Below are positions 47,899 to 57,200 of a DNA stretch of 64,000 nucleotides, piece by piece. The stretch's first letter is position 1, and each line of letters starts with the position of its first letter. Source of the DNA: an uncultured Agathobacter sp. (lineage in GTDB: Bacteria > Bacillota > Clostridia > Lachnospirales > Lachnospiraceae); NCBI GenBank assembly GCA_934359755.1, contig CAKRLV010000001.1, positions 124,001-188,000 on the forward strand, read 5' to 3'. Below the pieces are notes generated by a model. That model saw only the letters and a list, made by a program, of their open reading frames with translations, was not told the origin of the DNA and did not search any database. Both the position numbers and the translations under genes were made by a program.

Positions 47899-49047
47899 GT
47901 GGAATACGTAGGTGAAACATTATCGAACCTCCTACACCAGACAGCATTTTTTAACCTGACATATGGTAATGCTGTAATGATTTTTGTGGCTTGCTTCTTC
48001 CTTTTCTTAGCTATAAAAAAAGGATTTGAGCCATTACTTCTTGTACCTATTGCATTTGGTATGCTGCTTGTAAATATCTATCCTGATATTATTGTAAGTC
48101 CAGAACATACTAGCAATGGCGTAGGTGGTTTATTATATTACTTTTATACATTAGATGAGTGGTCAATCTTACCATCACTTATTTTCCTTGGTGTTGGAGC
48201 TATGACGGATTTCGGTCCACTCATTGCAAACCCTATAAGCTTTTTACTTGGTGCAGCCGCACAGTTTGGTATCTTCTCAGCTTATTTCCTTGCTATCGCA
48301 CTTGGATTTAACGACAAGGCCGCTGCTGCAGTATCAATCATCGGTGGTGCCGATGGACCAACATCGATTTTCCTTGCAGGAAAATTAGGACAGACTGGAC
48401 TTATGGGTCCTATCGCTGTTGCCGCATATTCATATATGGCGTTAGTTCCAATTATCCAGCCACCAATTATGAAAGTGCTTACTACTAAGAAAGAACGTCA
48501 GATTAAAATGGCAAACCTTCGTCCTGTTAGTAAGTTAGAGAGAATTTTATTCCCTATAGTAGTTACTATTATTGTCTGTCTTCTTCTTCCTACGACAGCA
48601 CCACTTGTTGGTATGTTGATGCTCGGAAACTTATTCCGTGAGTCAGGTGTTGTAAGACAGTTACAGGAGACTGCTAGTAATGCACTCATGTATATCGTAG
48701 TAATTTTACTTGGAACTTCAGTAGGTGCTACAACAAGTGCTGAATCATTCCTGAATATGAGTACAATCAAGATCGTTATATTAGGTCTTGTTGCATTTAT
48801 GGTTGGTACAGCAGCTGGTGTACTTTTTGGTAAATTATTATGTGCAATTACTAAAGGAAAAATTAATCCTCTTATCGGTTCTGCCGGAGTTTCCGCAGTA
48901 CCTATGGCAGCTCGTGTTTCTCAGAAGGTTGGTGCAGAAGAAGATCCTACAAACTTCCTTCTTATGCATGCTATGGGACCAAATGTTGCCGGTGTTATCG
49001 GTACAGCTGTAGCTGCTGGCTGCTTTATGGCAATATTTGGAATCTAA
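47899..49047 (+). CDS. oadB: Na+-translocating decarboxylase β subunit (OadB/MmdB/GcdB)
   Basis: 382-aa polytopic membrane protein (about 9-11 helices) that decarboxylates carboxybiotin and pumps Na+ outward. Family motifs: AVSIIGGADGPTSIFLAGKL (the essential Asp region) and LIGSAGVSAVPMAARVSQKV near the C-terminus. GTG start after ACAGGAGG. Clear OadB-class length and motif set. Confidence 0.95.
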   Translation: MEYVGETLSNLLHQTAFFNLTYGNAVMIFVACFFLFLAIKKGFEPLLLVPIAFGMLLVNIYPDIIVSPEHTSNGVGGLLYYFYTLDEWSILPSLIFLGVGAMTDFGPLIANPISFLLGAAAQFGIFSAYFLAIALGFNDKAAAAVSIIGGADGPTSIFLAGKLGQTGLMGPIAVAAYSYMALVPIIQPPIMKVLTTKKERQIKMANLRPVSKLERILFPIVVTIIVCLLLPTTAPLVGMLMLGNLFRESGVVRQLQETASNALMYIVVILLGTSVGATTSAESFLNMSTIKIVILGLVAFMVGTAAGVLFGKLLCAITKGKINPLIGSAGVSAVPMAARVSQKVGAEEDPTNFLLMHAMGPNVAGVIGTAVAAGCFMAIFGI

Positions 49048-49077
49048 AAGTAGATTTTATGAAAGGAATATAGAATA

Positions 49078-50478
49078 ATGGGTGTTAAAATTACAGAAAC
49101 CATTTTACGTGATGCGCATCAGTCTTTAATTGCCACAAGAATGACTACAGAGCAGATGCTTCCAATCGTTGATAAAATGGATAAAGTTGGATATCATGCA
49201 GTGGAGTGCTGGGGTGGAGCTACATTTGATGCTTCTCTCAGATTCTTAAAAGAAGATCCATGGGAGCGTCTTCGTAAATTAAGAGACGGATTCAAGAATA
49301 CAAAATTACAGATGTTATTCCGTGGACAGAATATTTTAGGATACAGTCAGTATCCTGATGATGTGGTTGAATATTTTGTACAGAAATCAATTGCAAATGG
49401 AATTGATATCATCAGAATTTTCGACTGCTTAAATGATGTACGTAATCTTGAGACTGCTGTAAGAGCTTGTAAGGCTGAGAATGGTCATGCGCAGGTTGCT
49501 CTTTCATACACATTAGGTGATTCATATACTCTTGATTATTGGATGGAGACTGCTAAGAAAATCGAAGATATGGGTGCAGATTCTATCTGTATCAAGGATA
49601 TGGCTGGATTATTAGTGCCAACAGCTGCTACAGAGCTTGTTCAGGCGTTGAAGAGTGCTACAACACTTCCAATCGATCTTCATACTCACTATACCTCTGG
49701 TGTAGCTTCAATGACATACCTTAAGGCTGTAGAAGCTGGATGTGATATTATTGATACAGCAATGTCACCACTTGCACTTGGTACATCACAGCCTGCAACA
49801 GAAGTTATGGTTAAAGCTTTTGAAGGAACAGAGTATGACACAGGATTAGATCTTGATCTTCTTTCTGAGATTGCTGATTACTTTGCACCAATCCGTGAAG
49901 AAGCATTAAAGAGCGGACTTCTTAATCCTAAGGTACTTGGAGTTAATATTCAGACTCTTAAATATCAGGTTCCTGGTGGAATGCTTTCAAACCTTGTTTC
50001 ACAGCTTAAAGAGCAGGGCGCAGAAGATAAGTATGATGAAGTATTAAAGGAGGTTCCAAGAGTTCGTAAGGATCTTGGTGAACCACCACTTGTTACACCT
50101 TCTTCTCAGATTGTTGGTACTCAGGCAGTATTTAACGTATTAACAGGTGAGAGATACAAAGTTGCTACTTCACAGACAAAAGATATCCTTCTTGGTAAAT
50201 ATGGTCAGACAGTTAAGCCATTCAATCCAGAAGTAGTTGACAAGGTATTAGGAGAGGACAAGAAGAATGCTATTACTTGCAGACCAGCTGATTTACTTGA
50301 GCCAGGTCTTGCAAAATTCGAGTCTGAGATGAAACAGTACAAACAGCAGGATGAGGATGTGCTTTCATATGCATTATTCCCACAGGTTGCACTGGATTTC
50401 TTCAAATATCGTGAGGCTCAGCAAACTGGTGTAGATGCTAAAGTAGCTGATACAAAGAACGGAGCTTATCCTGTTTAA
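49078..50478 (+). CDS. Oxaloacetate decarboxylase α / pyruvate carboxylase subunit B-type carboxyltransferase
   Basis: 466-aa TIM-barrel carboxyltransferase. Motifs: TETILRDAHQSLIATRMTTE at the N-terminus, CWGGATFDASLRFLKEDPWE, the metal-site PIDLHTHYTSGVASM and the PGGMLSNLVSQLKEQGAEDK helix. The C-terminal biotinyl domain of some OadA proteins is absent, so it would rely on the separate carrier at 47514. It should interconvert oxaloacetate and pyruvate with biotin. A terminator follows about 70 bp on. Confidence 0.93.
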   Translation: MGVKITETILRDAHQSLIATRMTTEQMLPIVDKMDKVGYHAVECWGGATFDASLRFLKEDPWERLRKLRDGFKNTKLQMLFRGQNILGYSQYPDDVVEYFVQKSIANGIDIIRIFDCLNDVRNLETAVRACKAENGHAQVALSYTLGDSYTLDYWMETAKKIEDMGADSICIKDMAGLLVPTAATELVQALKSATTLPIDLHTHYTSGVASMTYLKAVEAGCDIIDTAMSPLALGTSQPATEVMVKAFEGTEYDTGLDLDLLSEIADYFAPIREEALKSGLLNPKVLGVNIQTLKYQVPGGMLSNLVSQLKEQGAEDKYDEVLKEVPRVRKDLGEPPLVTPSSQIVGTQAVFNVLTGERYKVATSQTKDILLGKYGQTVKPFNPEVVDKVLGEDKKNAITCRPADLLEPGLAKFESEMKQYKQQDEDVLSYALFPQVALDFFKYREAQQTGVDAKVADTKNGAYPV

Positions 50479-50545
50479 CAGATAGTATCAATTGCAGATA
50501 TATTAATCATTGTAGATAATATACAAAGATTAAAAGATTATTAAA

Positions 50546-50583
50546 AAATACCACAAACTCAAATAGGGCTTGTGGTATTTTTG
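50546..50583 (+). terminator. Terminator of the decarboxylase cluster
   Basis: AAATACCACAA pairs with TTGTGGTATTT (between 50546 and 50580) around a loop of about 13 bases, followed by TTT. Confidence 0.85.
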
Positions 50584-50597
50584 TGTATTATTTGATA

Positions 50598-50625
50598 TTG
50601 AAATTATACCTTAAAGTGATAAAAT
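50598..50625 (+). promoter_or_regulatory. Promoter of the DUF1275 gene
   Basis: TTGAAA (50598-50603), 16-bp spacer, TAAAAT (50620-50625). Confidence 0.6.
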
Positions 50626-50645
50626 TCATTTAGTGAGGTATAGTT

Positions 50646-51353
50646 ATGGATACATATAAAGAAATATCTAATAAGAAATTCGATACAATTACACATCATA
50701 TAATGGCAATATGTGGTGGCTTTATGGCATGTTATGCAGTCATGCTTCGCTCTGATTTTATAGGTAATGCCCAAACTTCCAATTTATTGTATGTTGTTTT
50801 AGGTATTTTAGGACATAATACATTTGAAGTGTTAATTAGAATCGGTGGGGCGTTATTGTATGCAGCATCTACAGTCTTATTTGTTTTCGTCAAGAATAAA
50901 TCCAATATTAATGTTAAATATTTTTCTTTGATGCTTAATTCAATATCTATTGTAATACTTGCAATGATACCAGCTGATTTTAATGCTGTACTTGCGTTAT
51001 ACCCGATTTTTTTTGCTATGGCATTCCAGTGGAATTCCTTTCCTGGTGATGGACAGCATGTTAGTTCAACCATTTTTTCTACGAACAATTTAAGACAATG
51101 TTCATTAGCACTGGGTGAATATTTGATTGATCAGAATAAAAAACACCTCGATAAATTGTTTTTCTTTCTTGGTTCTATAATATGTTTTCATATCGGAGCT
51201 ATATTTGCTTTTTTTTGCATAAGAATTTTTAACACACAGGCTATATGGTTTGCTTTTGTTCCTATTGTACTAAATGTTGTAGTTCTGGCGATACAGATGA
51301 ATTATTTGTGTGAAAATAATGCTGAATATGACGGGAATTATTCAAAAATTTGA
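50646..51353 (+). CDS. YoaK-family (DUF1275) membrane protein
   Basis: 235-aa protein with about six membrane helices. The YoaK-type pattern is seen as GGFMACYAVMLRSDFIGNAQTSNL near the N-terminus and the FQWNSFPGDGQHVSSTIFSTNNLRQ central block. Function unknown across the family; sometimes suggested to be a transporter. Own promoter and not obviously linked to its neighbours. Confidence 0.85.
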   Translation: MDTYKEISNKKFDTITHHIMAICGGFMACYAVMLRSDFIGNAQTSNLLYVVLGILGHNTFEVLIRIGGALLYAASTVLFVFVKNKSNINVKYFSLMLNSISIVILAMIPADFNAVLALYPIFFAMAFQWNSFPGDGQHVSSTIFSTNNLRQCSLALGEYLIDQNKKHLDKLFFFLGSIICFHIGAIFAFFCIRIFNTQAIWFAFVPIVLNVVVLAIQMNYLCENNAEYDGNYSKI

Positions 51354-51398
51354 TTGTAAATCATTATAATTTGATATACTATAGAAGATGTATTTAAG

Positions 51399-51421
51399 GA
51401 GTTCCGATGCAGGAACTCTTT
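51399..51421 (+). terminator. Leader hairpin ahead of the RpiR-type regulator
   Basis: GAGTTCC (51399-51405) with GGAACTC (51412-51418), then TTT. It ends 24 bp before the start codon. It could terminate the upstream gene or attenuate this one; the promoter looks to be TATACT at 51375-51380 with TG and only a weak -35. Confidence 0.55.
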
Positions 51422-51444
51422 ATGATTATATTTGGAGGCGTTAT

Positions 51445-52371
51445 ATGTCTAACACAAATGACTTATTAAATAGAATTAATAATAATTACAGCAGAATGAG
51501 CAAGGGGCAGAAGCTACTTGCTACATATATCACTGATAATTATGATAAAGCGGTTTTTCTTACTGCCGCTAAGATGGGTGAGACAGTGGGGGTGAGTGAA
51601 TCAACTGTAGTAAGATTTGCAACTTCACTTGGATACAAAGGATATCCTGAATTTCAAAATTCATTAGAAGAACTAGTCAGAAATAAACTCAATTCCGTTC
51701 AACGAATGGAAGTTACATATGGACGTATTACGCAATCAGAAATTTTGCAGACTGTACTTCAATCAGATGCTGATAAAATAAAAACTACACTTGAGAAAAT
51801 AGATCATAATGCATTTGAACTTGCAGTTTCTACAATAATAAAGGCTAAGAAAATATACATAGTAGGAATAAGAAGCTGTGCACCACTTGCAAATTTTCTT
51901 GGATTTTATCTAAATCTAATGTTTGACAATGTAAATTTGCTTACTACTAACAGTTCAAGTGAACTATTTGAACAAATGCTTAGAATAAGTGAGAAAGATG
52001 TAATAATTGGAATTAGTTTCCCGAGATATTCTATGAGAACTCTGAAAGCTTTAGAATTTGCAAATAATAGAAATGCAAAAGTAATTACACTTACAGACAG
52101 TATACATTCGCCAATGAACCTATATTCATCATGTAATCTTATTGCGGATAGTGATATGGCATCAATTGTAGATTCGTTGGTCGCACCTCTTAGTGTAATT
52201 AATGCACTTATAGTTGCTTTATGCATGAAAAAACAAAAGACAGTTGCTCAGACACTTACTGAGCTTGAAGACATCTGGGGAGAATATCAGGTATATGAAA
52301 ATGATGAAATAAACTACGTTGATGATTCGCTAAAGATACATTATGCCCAGTTAAAGGATGATTATGAGTAA
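51445..52371 (+). CDS. MurR/RpiR-family transcriptional regulator
   Basis: 308-aa regulator: N-terminal HTH_6 (about residues 5-80; SRMSKGQKLLATYITDNYDKA, GETVGVSESTVVRFATSLGY) and a C-terminal SIS sugar-phosphate-binding domain (about 125-260; KKIYIVGIRSCAPLANFLGF, DVIIGISFPRYSMRTLKAL). Members sense phosphosugars and usually control sugar or amino-sugar genes; no such genes are adjacent. GGAGG with ATG 51445; the upstream in-frame ATG (51388) would place the leader hairpin within the coding region. Overlaps the next gene by 8 bp. Confidence 0.92.
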   Translation: MSNTNDLLNRINNNYSRMSKGQKLLATYITDNYDKAVFLTAAKMGETVGVSESTVVRFATSLGYKGYPEFQNSLEELVRNKLNSVQRMEVTYGRITQSEILQTVLQSDADKIKTTLEKIDHNAFELAVSTIIKAKKIYIVGIRSCAPLANFLGFYLNLMFDNVNLLTTNSSSELFEQMLRISEKDVIIGISFPRYSMRTLKALEFANNRNAKVITLTDSIHSPMNLYSSCNLIADSDMASIVDSLVAPLSVINALIVALCMKKQKTVAQTLTELEDIWGEYQVYENDEINYVDDSLKIHYAQLKDDYE

Positions 52372-53599
52372 AGTTATAGTGGTAGGAGGCGGTGCAGCCG
52401 GAATGATGGCAGCCTATCAGGCAGCGCAAAACGGAAATAGTGTCACCTTAATAGAAAAAAACGAAAAATTAGGAAAGAAAATTTATATAACAGGAAAAGG
52501 TAGATGTAACTTAACTAATGCAAGCGACATAGAAGTCCTTTTTAATAATGTTATGACCAACCGTAAATTTTTATATAGTGCATTCTATACATTTGACAAC
52601 AATAAAACGATTGAATTTTTTGAAAATAATGGAATGCCTATCAAGATTGAACGCGGAAACAGAGTTTTTCCTGTATCAGACCATTCGTCAGATGTCATAG
52701 CTGCATTATCTAGAGCGTTAAGAGAATCAAAAGTCGAAATAATGCTTAAGACAAATGTCACTGAACTAATTATTACAGATGACAAAGCTTGTGGTGTTGT
52801 AATAAATGACAAAAAGAAACTAGAATGTGACGATGTAATAATTGCAACTGGCGGACTTTCATATTCTTCGACCGGATCAACTGGTGATGGTTACAGATTT
52901 GCGGCTGATTCAGGACATAATGTTACCAAATGTGAACCTGCGCTTGTGCCAATGAATATCAAAGAACAATGGGTTAAAGATTTACAGGGATTATCTCTGC
53001 GCAATGTAAATGTTAAAATTACAAATGGCAGAAAAAAACTTTTTGACGAAATGGGAGAGATGTTATTTACTCATTTCGGAATTAGTGGTCCTTTAATATT
53101 GTCCGCAAGTTCAATGATCAATCGTAAATATTGTAATGATAATTTGCAAATATTTATAGATTTAAAGCCAGCTTTGGATTTTGAACAACTTGATAAGAGA
53201 ATCCTTCGTGATTTCGATGAAGAACTAAATAGACAATTTAAAAATTCACTCAATAAACTTCTTCCGGCAAAAATGGTTCCTGTAATTGTAAAATTAAGTA
53301 AGATAGACCCAGACAAGCAGGTAAATGCAATTTCAAAAGAAGAGAGGCATAATCTTGTTACATTACTCAAAAATCTTCTAATAACATTTAACGGTTTCAG
53401 AGGATGGAATGAGGCGATAATAACAAGAGGTGGTGTTTCAGTTAAAGATATTAATCCATCAACAATGCAATCAAAGATTGTCAATAACTTATATTACTGT
53501 GGTGAAGTTTTAGATATAGATGCACTTACCGGCGGATATAACCTTCAAATAGCCTGGTCGACAGGTTTTCTTGCAGGTGATAGTATAAATAACAAATAA
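52364..53599 (+). CDS. Flavoprotein of the HI0933/YhiN family
   Basis: 411-aa NAD(P)/FAD-dependent oxidoreductase. FAD-binding SKVIVVGGGAAGMMAAYQAA at the start, GKKIYITGKGRCNLTNAS, the second-nucleotide IIATGGLSYSSTGSTGDGYR, and C-terminal FTFHFGISGPLIL-like and LDIDALTGGYNLQIAWSTG family blocks. Physiological reaction not known. ATG 52364 follows AAAGGA, overlapping the regulator's stop. Followed by cmk, as commonly seen in clostridia. Confidence 0.92.
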   Translation: MSKVIVVGGGAAGMMAAYQAAQNGNSVTLIEKNEKLGKKIYITGKGRCNLTNASDIEVLFNNVMTNRKFLYSAFYTFDNNKTIEFFENNGMPIKIERGNRVFPVSDHSSDVIAALSRALRESKVEIMLKTNVTELIITDDKACGVVINDKKKLECDDVIIATGGLSYSSTGSTGDGYRFAADSGHNVTKCEPALVPMNIKEQWVKDLQGLSLRNVNVKITNGRKKLFDEMGEMLFTHFGISGPLILSASSMINRKYCNDNLQIFIDLKPALDFEQLDKRILRDFDEELNRQFKNSLNKLLPAKMVPVIVKLSKIDPDKQVNAISKEERHNLVTLLKNLLITFNGFRGWNEAIITRGGVSVKDINPSTMQSKIVNNLYYCGEVLDIDALTGGYNLQIAWSTGFLAGDSINNK

Positions 53600-53610
53600 G
53601 GAGAATTAAA

Positions 53611-54279
53611 ATGACAAATAATATAGCAATAGACGGACCAGCAGGAGCTGGAAAAAGCACAATAGCTAAGAAATTGGCAAAAGAATTAGGTTACATTTAT
53701 GTAGATACAGGTGCTATGTATCGTGCAATGGCATATCACTTTTTACAGAATAATATAGCCTCTGATAATGAATCGGAGATAGCAAAATCCTGCAAAAATG
53801 TTGATGTATCAATAAGTTATATAGATGGAGAACAGCAGGTATTGCTTAATGGACAGAACATAAGTGATAAAATAAGAAATGAAGAAGTTGGTAATATGGC
53901 TTCTGCTACAAGTGTCTATCCAGTTGTAAGAACTAAACTTGTAGAGTTGCAAGGACAGCTTGCTTCAAAAGAAAATGTAATAATGGACGGAAGAGATATT
54001 GGAACTGTGGTTCTTCCGAATGCTAATGTAAAAATATACCTTACAGCAAGTTCAAAAGTCCGCGCTAAGAGAAGATTTGATGAACTGACCGCTAAAGGAG
54101 AAGACTGTAATTTTGATGATATCGAAAAAGATATCATTGATAGAGACTATAGGGATATGCACCGTGAGACATCTCCTTTAAAACAGGCAGATGACGCAAT
54201 ATTACTGGATACATCAGATATGGATATTGATCAGGTAGTATCTAGAATGAAAGAAATAATTGAGACTACTGATAAATAA
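53611..54279 (+). CDS. cmk: Cytidylate kinase
   Basis: 222-aa (d)CMP kinase. P-loop NIAIDGPAGAGKSTIAKKLA, substrate YVDTGAMYRAMAYH, and the VIMDGRDIGTVVLPNANVKI motif. Upstream of ispH and the S1 protein, a conserved order in Clostridia. Confidence 0.98.
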   Translation: MTNNIAIDGPAGAGKSTIAKKLAKELGYIYVDTGAMYRAMAYHFLQNNIASDNESEIAKSCKNVDVSISYIDGEQQVLLNGQNISDKIRNEEVGNMASATSVYPVVRTKLVELQGQLASKENVIMDGRDIGTVVLPNANVKIYLTASSKVRAKRRFDELTAKGEDCNFDDIEKDIIDRDYRDMHRETSPLKQADDAILLDTSDMDIDQVVSRMKEIIETTDK

Positions 54280-54326
54280 ATATTTTAACTGCTATTACAG
54301 CATTTTAGGTAAATATTGAGGTAAAA

Positions 54327-55184
54327 ATGAACGTACAAGTTGCAAAGAGTGCAGGATTTTGCTTTGGCGTAAAAAGAGCAGTAAATCTTGTCTACGATGA
54401 AATAACCAAAGAAAATAATAAACCTATATACACATATGGACCAATCATTCATAATGATGAAGTCGTAAAGGATATGGAGAAAAATGGAGTTATTGTAATA
54501 AAATCCCTTGACGAGCTTGCAAGTCACACTAAAGGAATTATTATAATACGTTCACATGGCATAAGCCGCAAAGAGTATGAAATAATAGAAAATTCAGGCT
54601 ATACAATTAAAGATGCAACATGTCCATTTGTAAAGAAAATTCATACACTTGCCCAAAAGCATACGTCCGAAGGAGAGTATCTGATAATAATCGGTAATTC
54701 TACCCATCCTGAGGTTCAGGGAATAAAAGGATGGGTTGTTGGAGATATGGTTTCTGTGGTTGGAAATGTGAATGATATAGAAAATCTTGACATTCCAGAA
54801 ACAAAAAAGGTATGTATAGTATCGCAAACGACATTTAACTACAATAAATTTCAAGAATTAGTTGAAATTATTGCTAAAAAAGGTTATGATATAAATGTTT
54901 TAAATACAATTTGTAATGCAACTGAAGAACGTCAGACCGAGGCACGTCAGATTGCTTCTGAATCGGATGCTATGATTGTTATCGGGGATAGTAACAGTTC
55001 TAATACACAAAAGTTATTTGAAATATGCAAAAAAGAATGTGAAAATACTTACTATATACAAACGAATAGAGATATGGATTATGATAAAATCAAATCTGTC
55101 AATAACGTAGGTATTACCGCAGGGGCTTCAACGCCAAATAATATTATTGAGGAGGTTTCAAAGAATGTCAGAAATGAGCTTTGA
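54327..55184 (+). CDS. ispH: 4-hydroxy-3-methylbut-2-enyl diphosphate reductase
   Basis: 285-aa last MEP-pathway enzyme, making IPP and DMAPP. The three cluster cysteines are in SAGFCFGVKRAVNL, IKDATCPFVKKIHT and LNTICNATEERQTE; the catalytic Glu lies in the conserved TEERQ motif. In many clostridia IspH is fused to the S1 protein; here the two are separate reading frames that overlap by 20 bp. Confidence 0.97.
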   Translation: MNVQVAKSAGFCFGVKRAVNLVYDEITKENNKPIYTYGPIIHNDEVVKDMEKNGVIVIKSLDELASHTKGIIIIRSHGISRKEYEIIENSGYTIKDATCPFVKKIHTLAQKHTSEGEYLIIIGNSTHPEVQGIKGWVVGDMVSVVGNVNDIENLDIPETKKVCIVSQTTFNYNKFQELVEIIAKKGYDINVLNTICNATEERQTEARQIASESDAMIVIGDSNSSNTQKLFEICKKECENTYYIQTNRDMDYDKIKSVNNVGITAGASTPNNIIEEVSKNVRNEL

Positions 55185-56283
55185 ACAAATGCTAGATGCA
55201 TACGAAAAAACAATAAGAAATGGAGAAGTGGTTGAAGGTACCGTTATTGATGTTAAACCAGACGAGATTATCTTAAACATTGGATATAAATCAGACGGAA
55301 TTATTACACGTAATGAATATACAAACGAACCAAACGTTGACCTTACAACCATAGTTAATGTAGGAGATACATTAGAAGCCAAAGTCATCAAAGTAAACGA
55401 TGGCGAAGGACAGGTTTCTCTTTCTTATAAGAGACTTGCTGCTGAAAAAGGAAGCAAGAGATTAGAGGAAGCTTTCGAGAACAAGGAAGTATTAAAGGCA
55501 AAGGTATCACAGATTCTTGCAGGTGGTGTATGTGTTATTATCGATGAGACAAGGGTGTTTATTCCTGCAAGCCTTGTATCAGATACTTTTGAAAAGGATC
55601 TCAACAAATTCAAAGATCAGGAAATCGAATTTGTAATCACAGAGTTTGATCCTCGTAAGAGAAGAATCATTGGAAACAGAAAGACATTATTAGTAGCTAA
55701 GAAAGCTGAAGCACAGAAAGAATTATTATCAAAGATTTCTGTTGGCGATGTTATCACTGGTACAATCAAGAATATCACAGATTTCGGTGCATTTGTTGAT
55801 TTAGGTGGAGTTGATGGACTCCTTCATATCTCTGAGATGTCTTGGGGACGTGTTGAGAATCCTAAGAAAGTTTTCACTGTTGGACAAGAAGTTAAAGTAT
55901 TTATTAAGAGCATTAGCGATTCAAAGATTGCACTCAGCATGAAATTTGATGATGAGAATCCTTGGAATGGTGCATCTGAGAAATATGCTGTTGGAAATGT
56001 TGTAACTGGTAAAGTTGCAAGAATGACAGACTTTGGTGCATTCGTTGAGTTAGCTCCAGGAGTAGATGCATTACTTCATGTATCACAGATTTCAAGAGAT
56101 CATGTTGAAAAGCCAGCTGATGTTCTTAAAGTTGGACAGGAAGTTGAAGCAAAGATTGTTGATTTCAACGAAGACGAGAAGAAGATTAGCTTAAGTATTA
56201 AGGCATTAACAGCACCAGAAGAAGACAATAATGATTCAGATGTTGCAGATGTAAATATCGACGAGTTAGCTTCAGAGGAATAA
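55165..56283 (+). CDS. rpsA: S1 RNA-binding-domain protein (S1-like, four domains)
   Basis: 372-aa protein with four S1 motifs: about 18-88 (VVEGTVIDVKPDEIILNIGY), 104-170, 190-258 (VITGTIKNITDFGAFVDLGG) and 275-345 (VVTGKVARMTDFGAFVELAP), then a short acidic tail. Firmicute S1 homologues have four domains against six in E. coli; role in mRNA binding at the 30S is inferred. ATG 55165 is preceded by GGAGG within ispH. A terminator follows. Confidence 0.93.
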   Translation: MSEMSFEQMLDAYEKTIRNGEVVEGTVIDVKPDEIILNIGYKSDGIITRNEYTNEPNVDLTTIVNVGDTLEAKVIKVNDGEGQVSLSYKRLAAEKGSKRLEEAFENKEVLKAKVSQILAGGVCVIIDETRVFIPASLVSDTFEKDLNKFKDQEIEFVITEFDPRKRRIIGNRKTLLVAKKAEAQKELLSKISVGDVITGTIKNITDFGAFVDLGGVDGLLHISEMSWGRVENPKKVFTVGQEVKVFIKSISDSKIALSMKFDDENPWNGASEKYAVGNVVTGKVARMTDFGAFVELAPGVDALLHVSQISRDHVEKPADVLKVGQEVEAKIVDFNEDEKKISLSIKALTAPEEDNNDSDVADVNIDELASEE

Positions 56284-56299
56284 TATTCAGATATTATAT

Positions 56300-56329
56300 G
56301 GGAGCTGTCATAAGACAGTTCCCTATTTT
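56300..56329 (+). terminator. Terminator after the S1 gene
   Basis: GGGAGCTGTC (56300-56309) with GACAGTTCCC (56314-56323), one G·U, ATAA loop, then TATTTT. Confidence 0.85.
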
Positions 56330-56380
56330 CAACCCAACTGTCCTAGTACTATTTTGCTATATTTTATTGGAGGTCTTTAC

Positions 56381-57172
56381 ATGTTCGATAAATATGATGA
56401 ATTTAAAAAAGATGTTTTAAAACTGACAAAAATAGATTTAAACTTCTATAAAGAAAAACAGATGCGCCGTAGGATAGATACATTGGCAAATAAGAATGGT
56501 GCTTCATCTTACGCCGAGTATACGGATATGCTCAAAAAAGATAAGACAAAATTTGAACAGTTTGTAAATTTTCTTACTATAAATGTCTCAGAGTTCTACA
56601 GAAATACTGACCAGTGGAAACTTATGGATGAACAAACGATACCAAAGCTTCTAAAAGAACAGCGTAAACCAATTAAAATCTGGTCGGCTGCTTGTTCGAC
56701 AGGAGATGAACCATATTCCCTTGCTATGGCATTTTCAAAGCATGTTCCTCTTTCGGATATCAGAATTCTTGCTACAGATATTGATAAAAAGGTAATTGAA
56801 CACGCTAAAGTAGGTTTATACTCTGAAAAGAGTATTGCCAATGTTCCTGACGATTTAAAAAAGAAATATTTCACTAAAATCGGAAGTTCATATCAGATTG
56901 CTGATGAAATCAAAAGATGTGTAACCTTTAAAGAACATAATCTTCTAAAAGATACATATCCAACTGACTATGATCTGATTCTATGTAGAAATGTAGTTAT
57001 ATATTTCACCGACGATGCCAAGGACATGATTTATGATAAATTTTATAAGTCACTTAAAAATCATGGAGTATTATTTATCGGAAGTACAGAACAAATTACA
57101 AATTATCGTGAGATTGGATTTAAGAGAATGAGTAGTTTCTACTTTGAAAAAGATTTGGATAATCCACAATAA
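56381..57172 (+). CDS. cheR: Chemotaxis protein methyltransferase CheR
   Basis: 263-aa enzyme that methylates glutamates of chemoreceptors with SAM. N-terminal helical domain (FYKEKQMRRRIDTLANKNGA) and SAM-binding C-terminal domain (KIWSAACSTGDEPYSLAMAF; ILATDIDKKVIEHAKVGLYS; DLILCRNVVIYF; HGVLFIGSTEQI). The start is ATG 56381 with TTGGAGG. Separate from the flagellar operon at 1-2961 and from the chemoreceptor at 23673, but presumably acts with them. Confidence 0.95.
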   Translation: MFDKYDEFKKDVLKLTKIDLNFYKEKQMRRRIDTLANKNGASSYAEYTDMLKKDKTKFEQFVNFLTINVSEFYRNTDQWKLMDEQTIPKLLKEQRKPIKIWSAACSTGDEPYSLAMAFSKHVPLSDIRILATDIDKKVIEHAKVGLYSEKSIANVPDDLKKKYFTKIGSSYQIADEIKRCVTFKEHNLLKDTYPTDYDLILCRNVVIYFTDDAKDMIYDKFYKSLKNHGVLFIGSTEQITNYREIGFKRMSSFYFEKDLDNPQ

Positions 57173-57200
57173 AACTGCGCTTAATGCGCAGTTTTTTTAG
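57173..57200. terminator. Bidirectional terminator between cheR and the exonuclease gene
   Basis: AACTGCGC (57173-57180) and GCGCAGTT (57186-57193), then TTTTT on the plus strand. The minus-strand stop codon (57181-57183) lies in the loop; the stem encodes its last codons. Confidence 0.9.
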
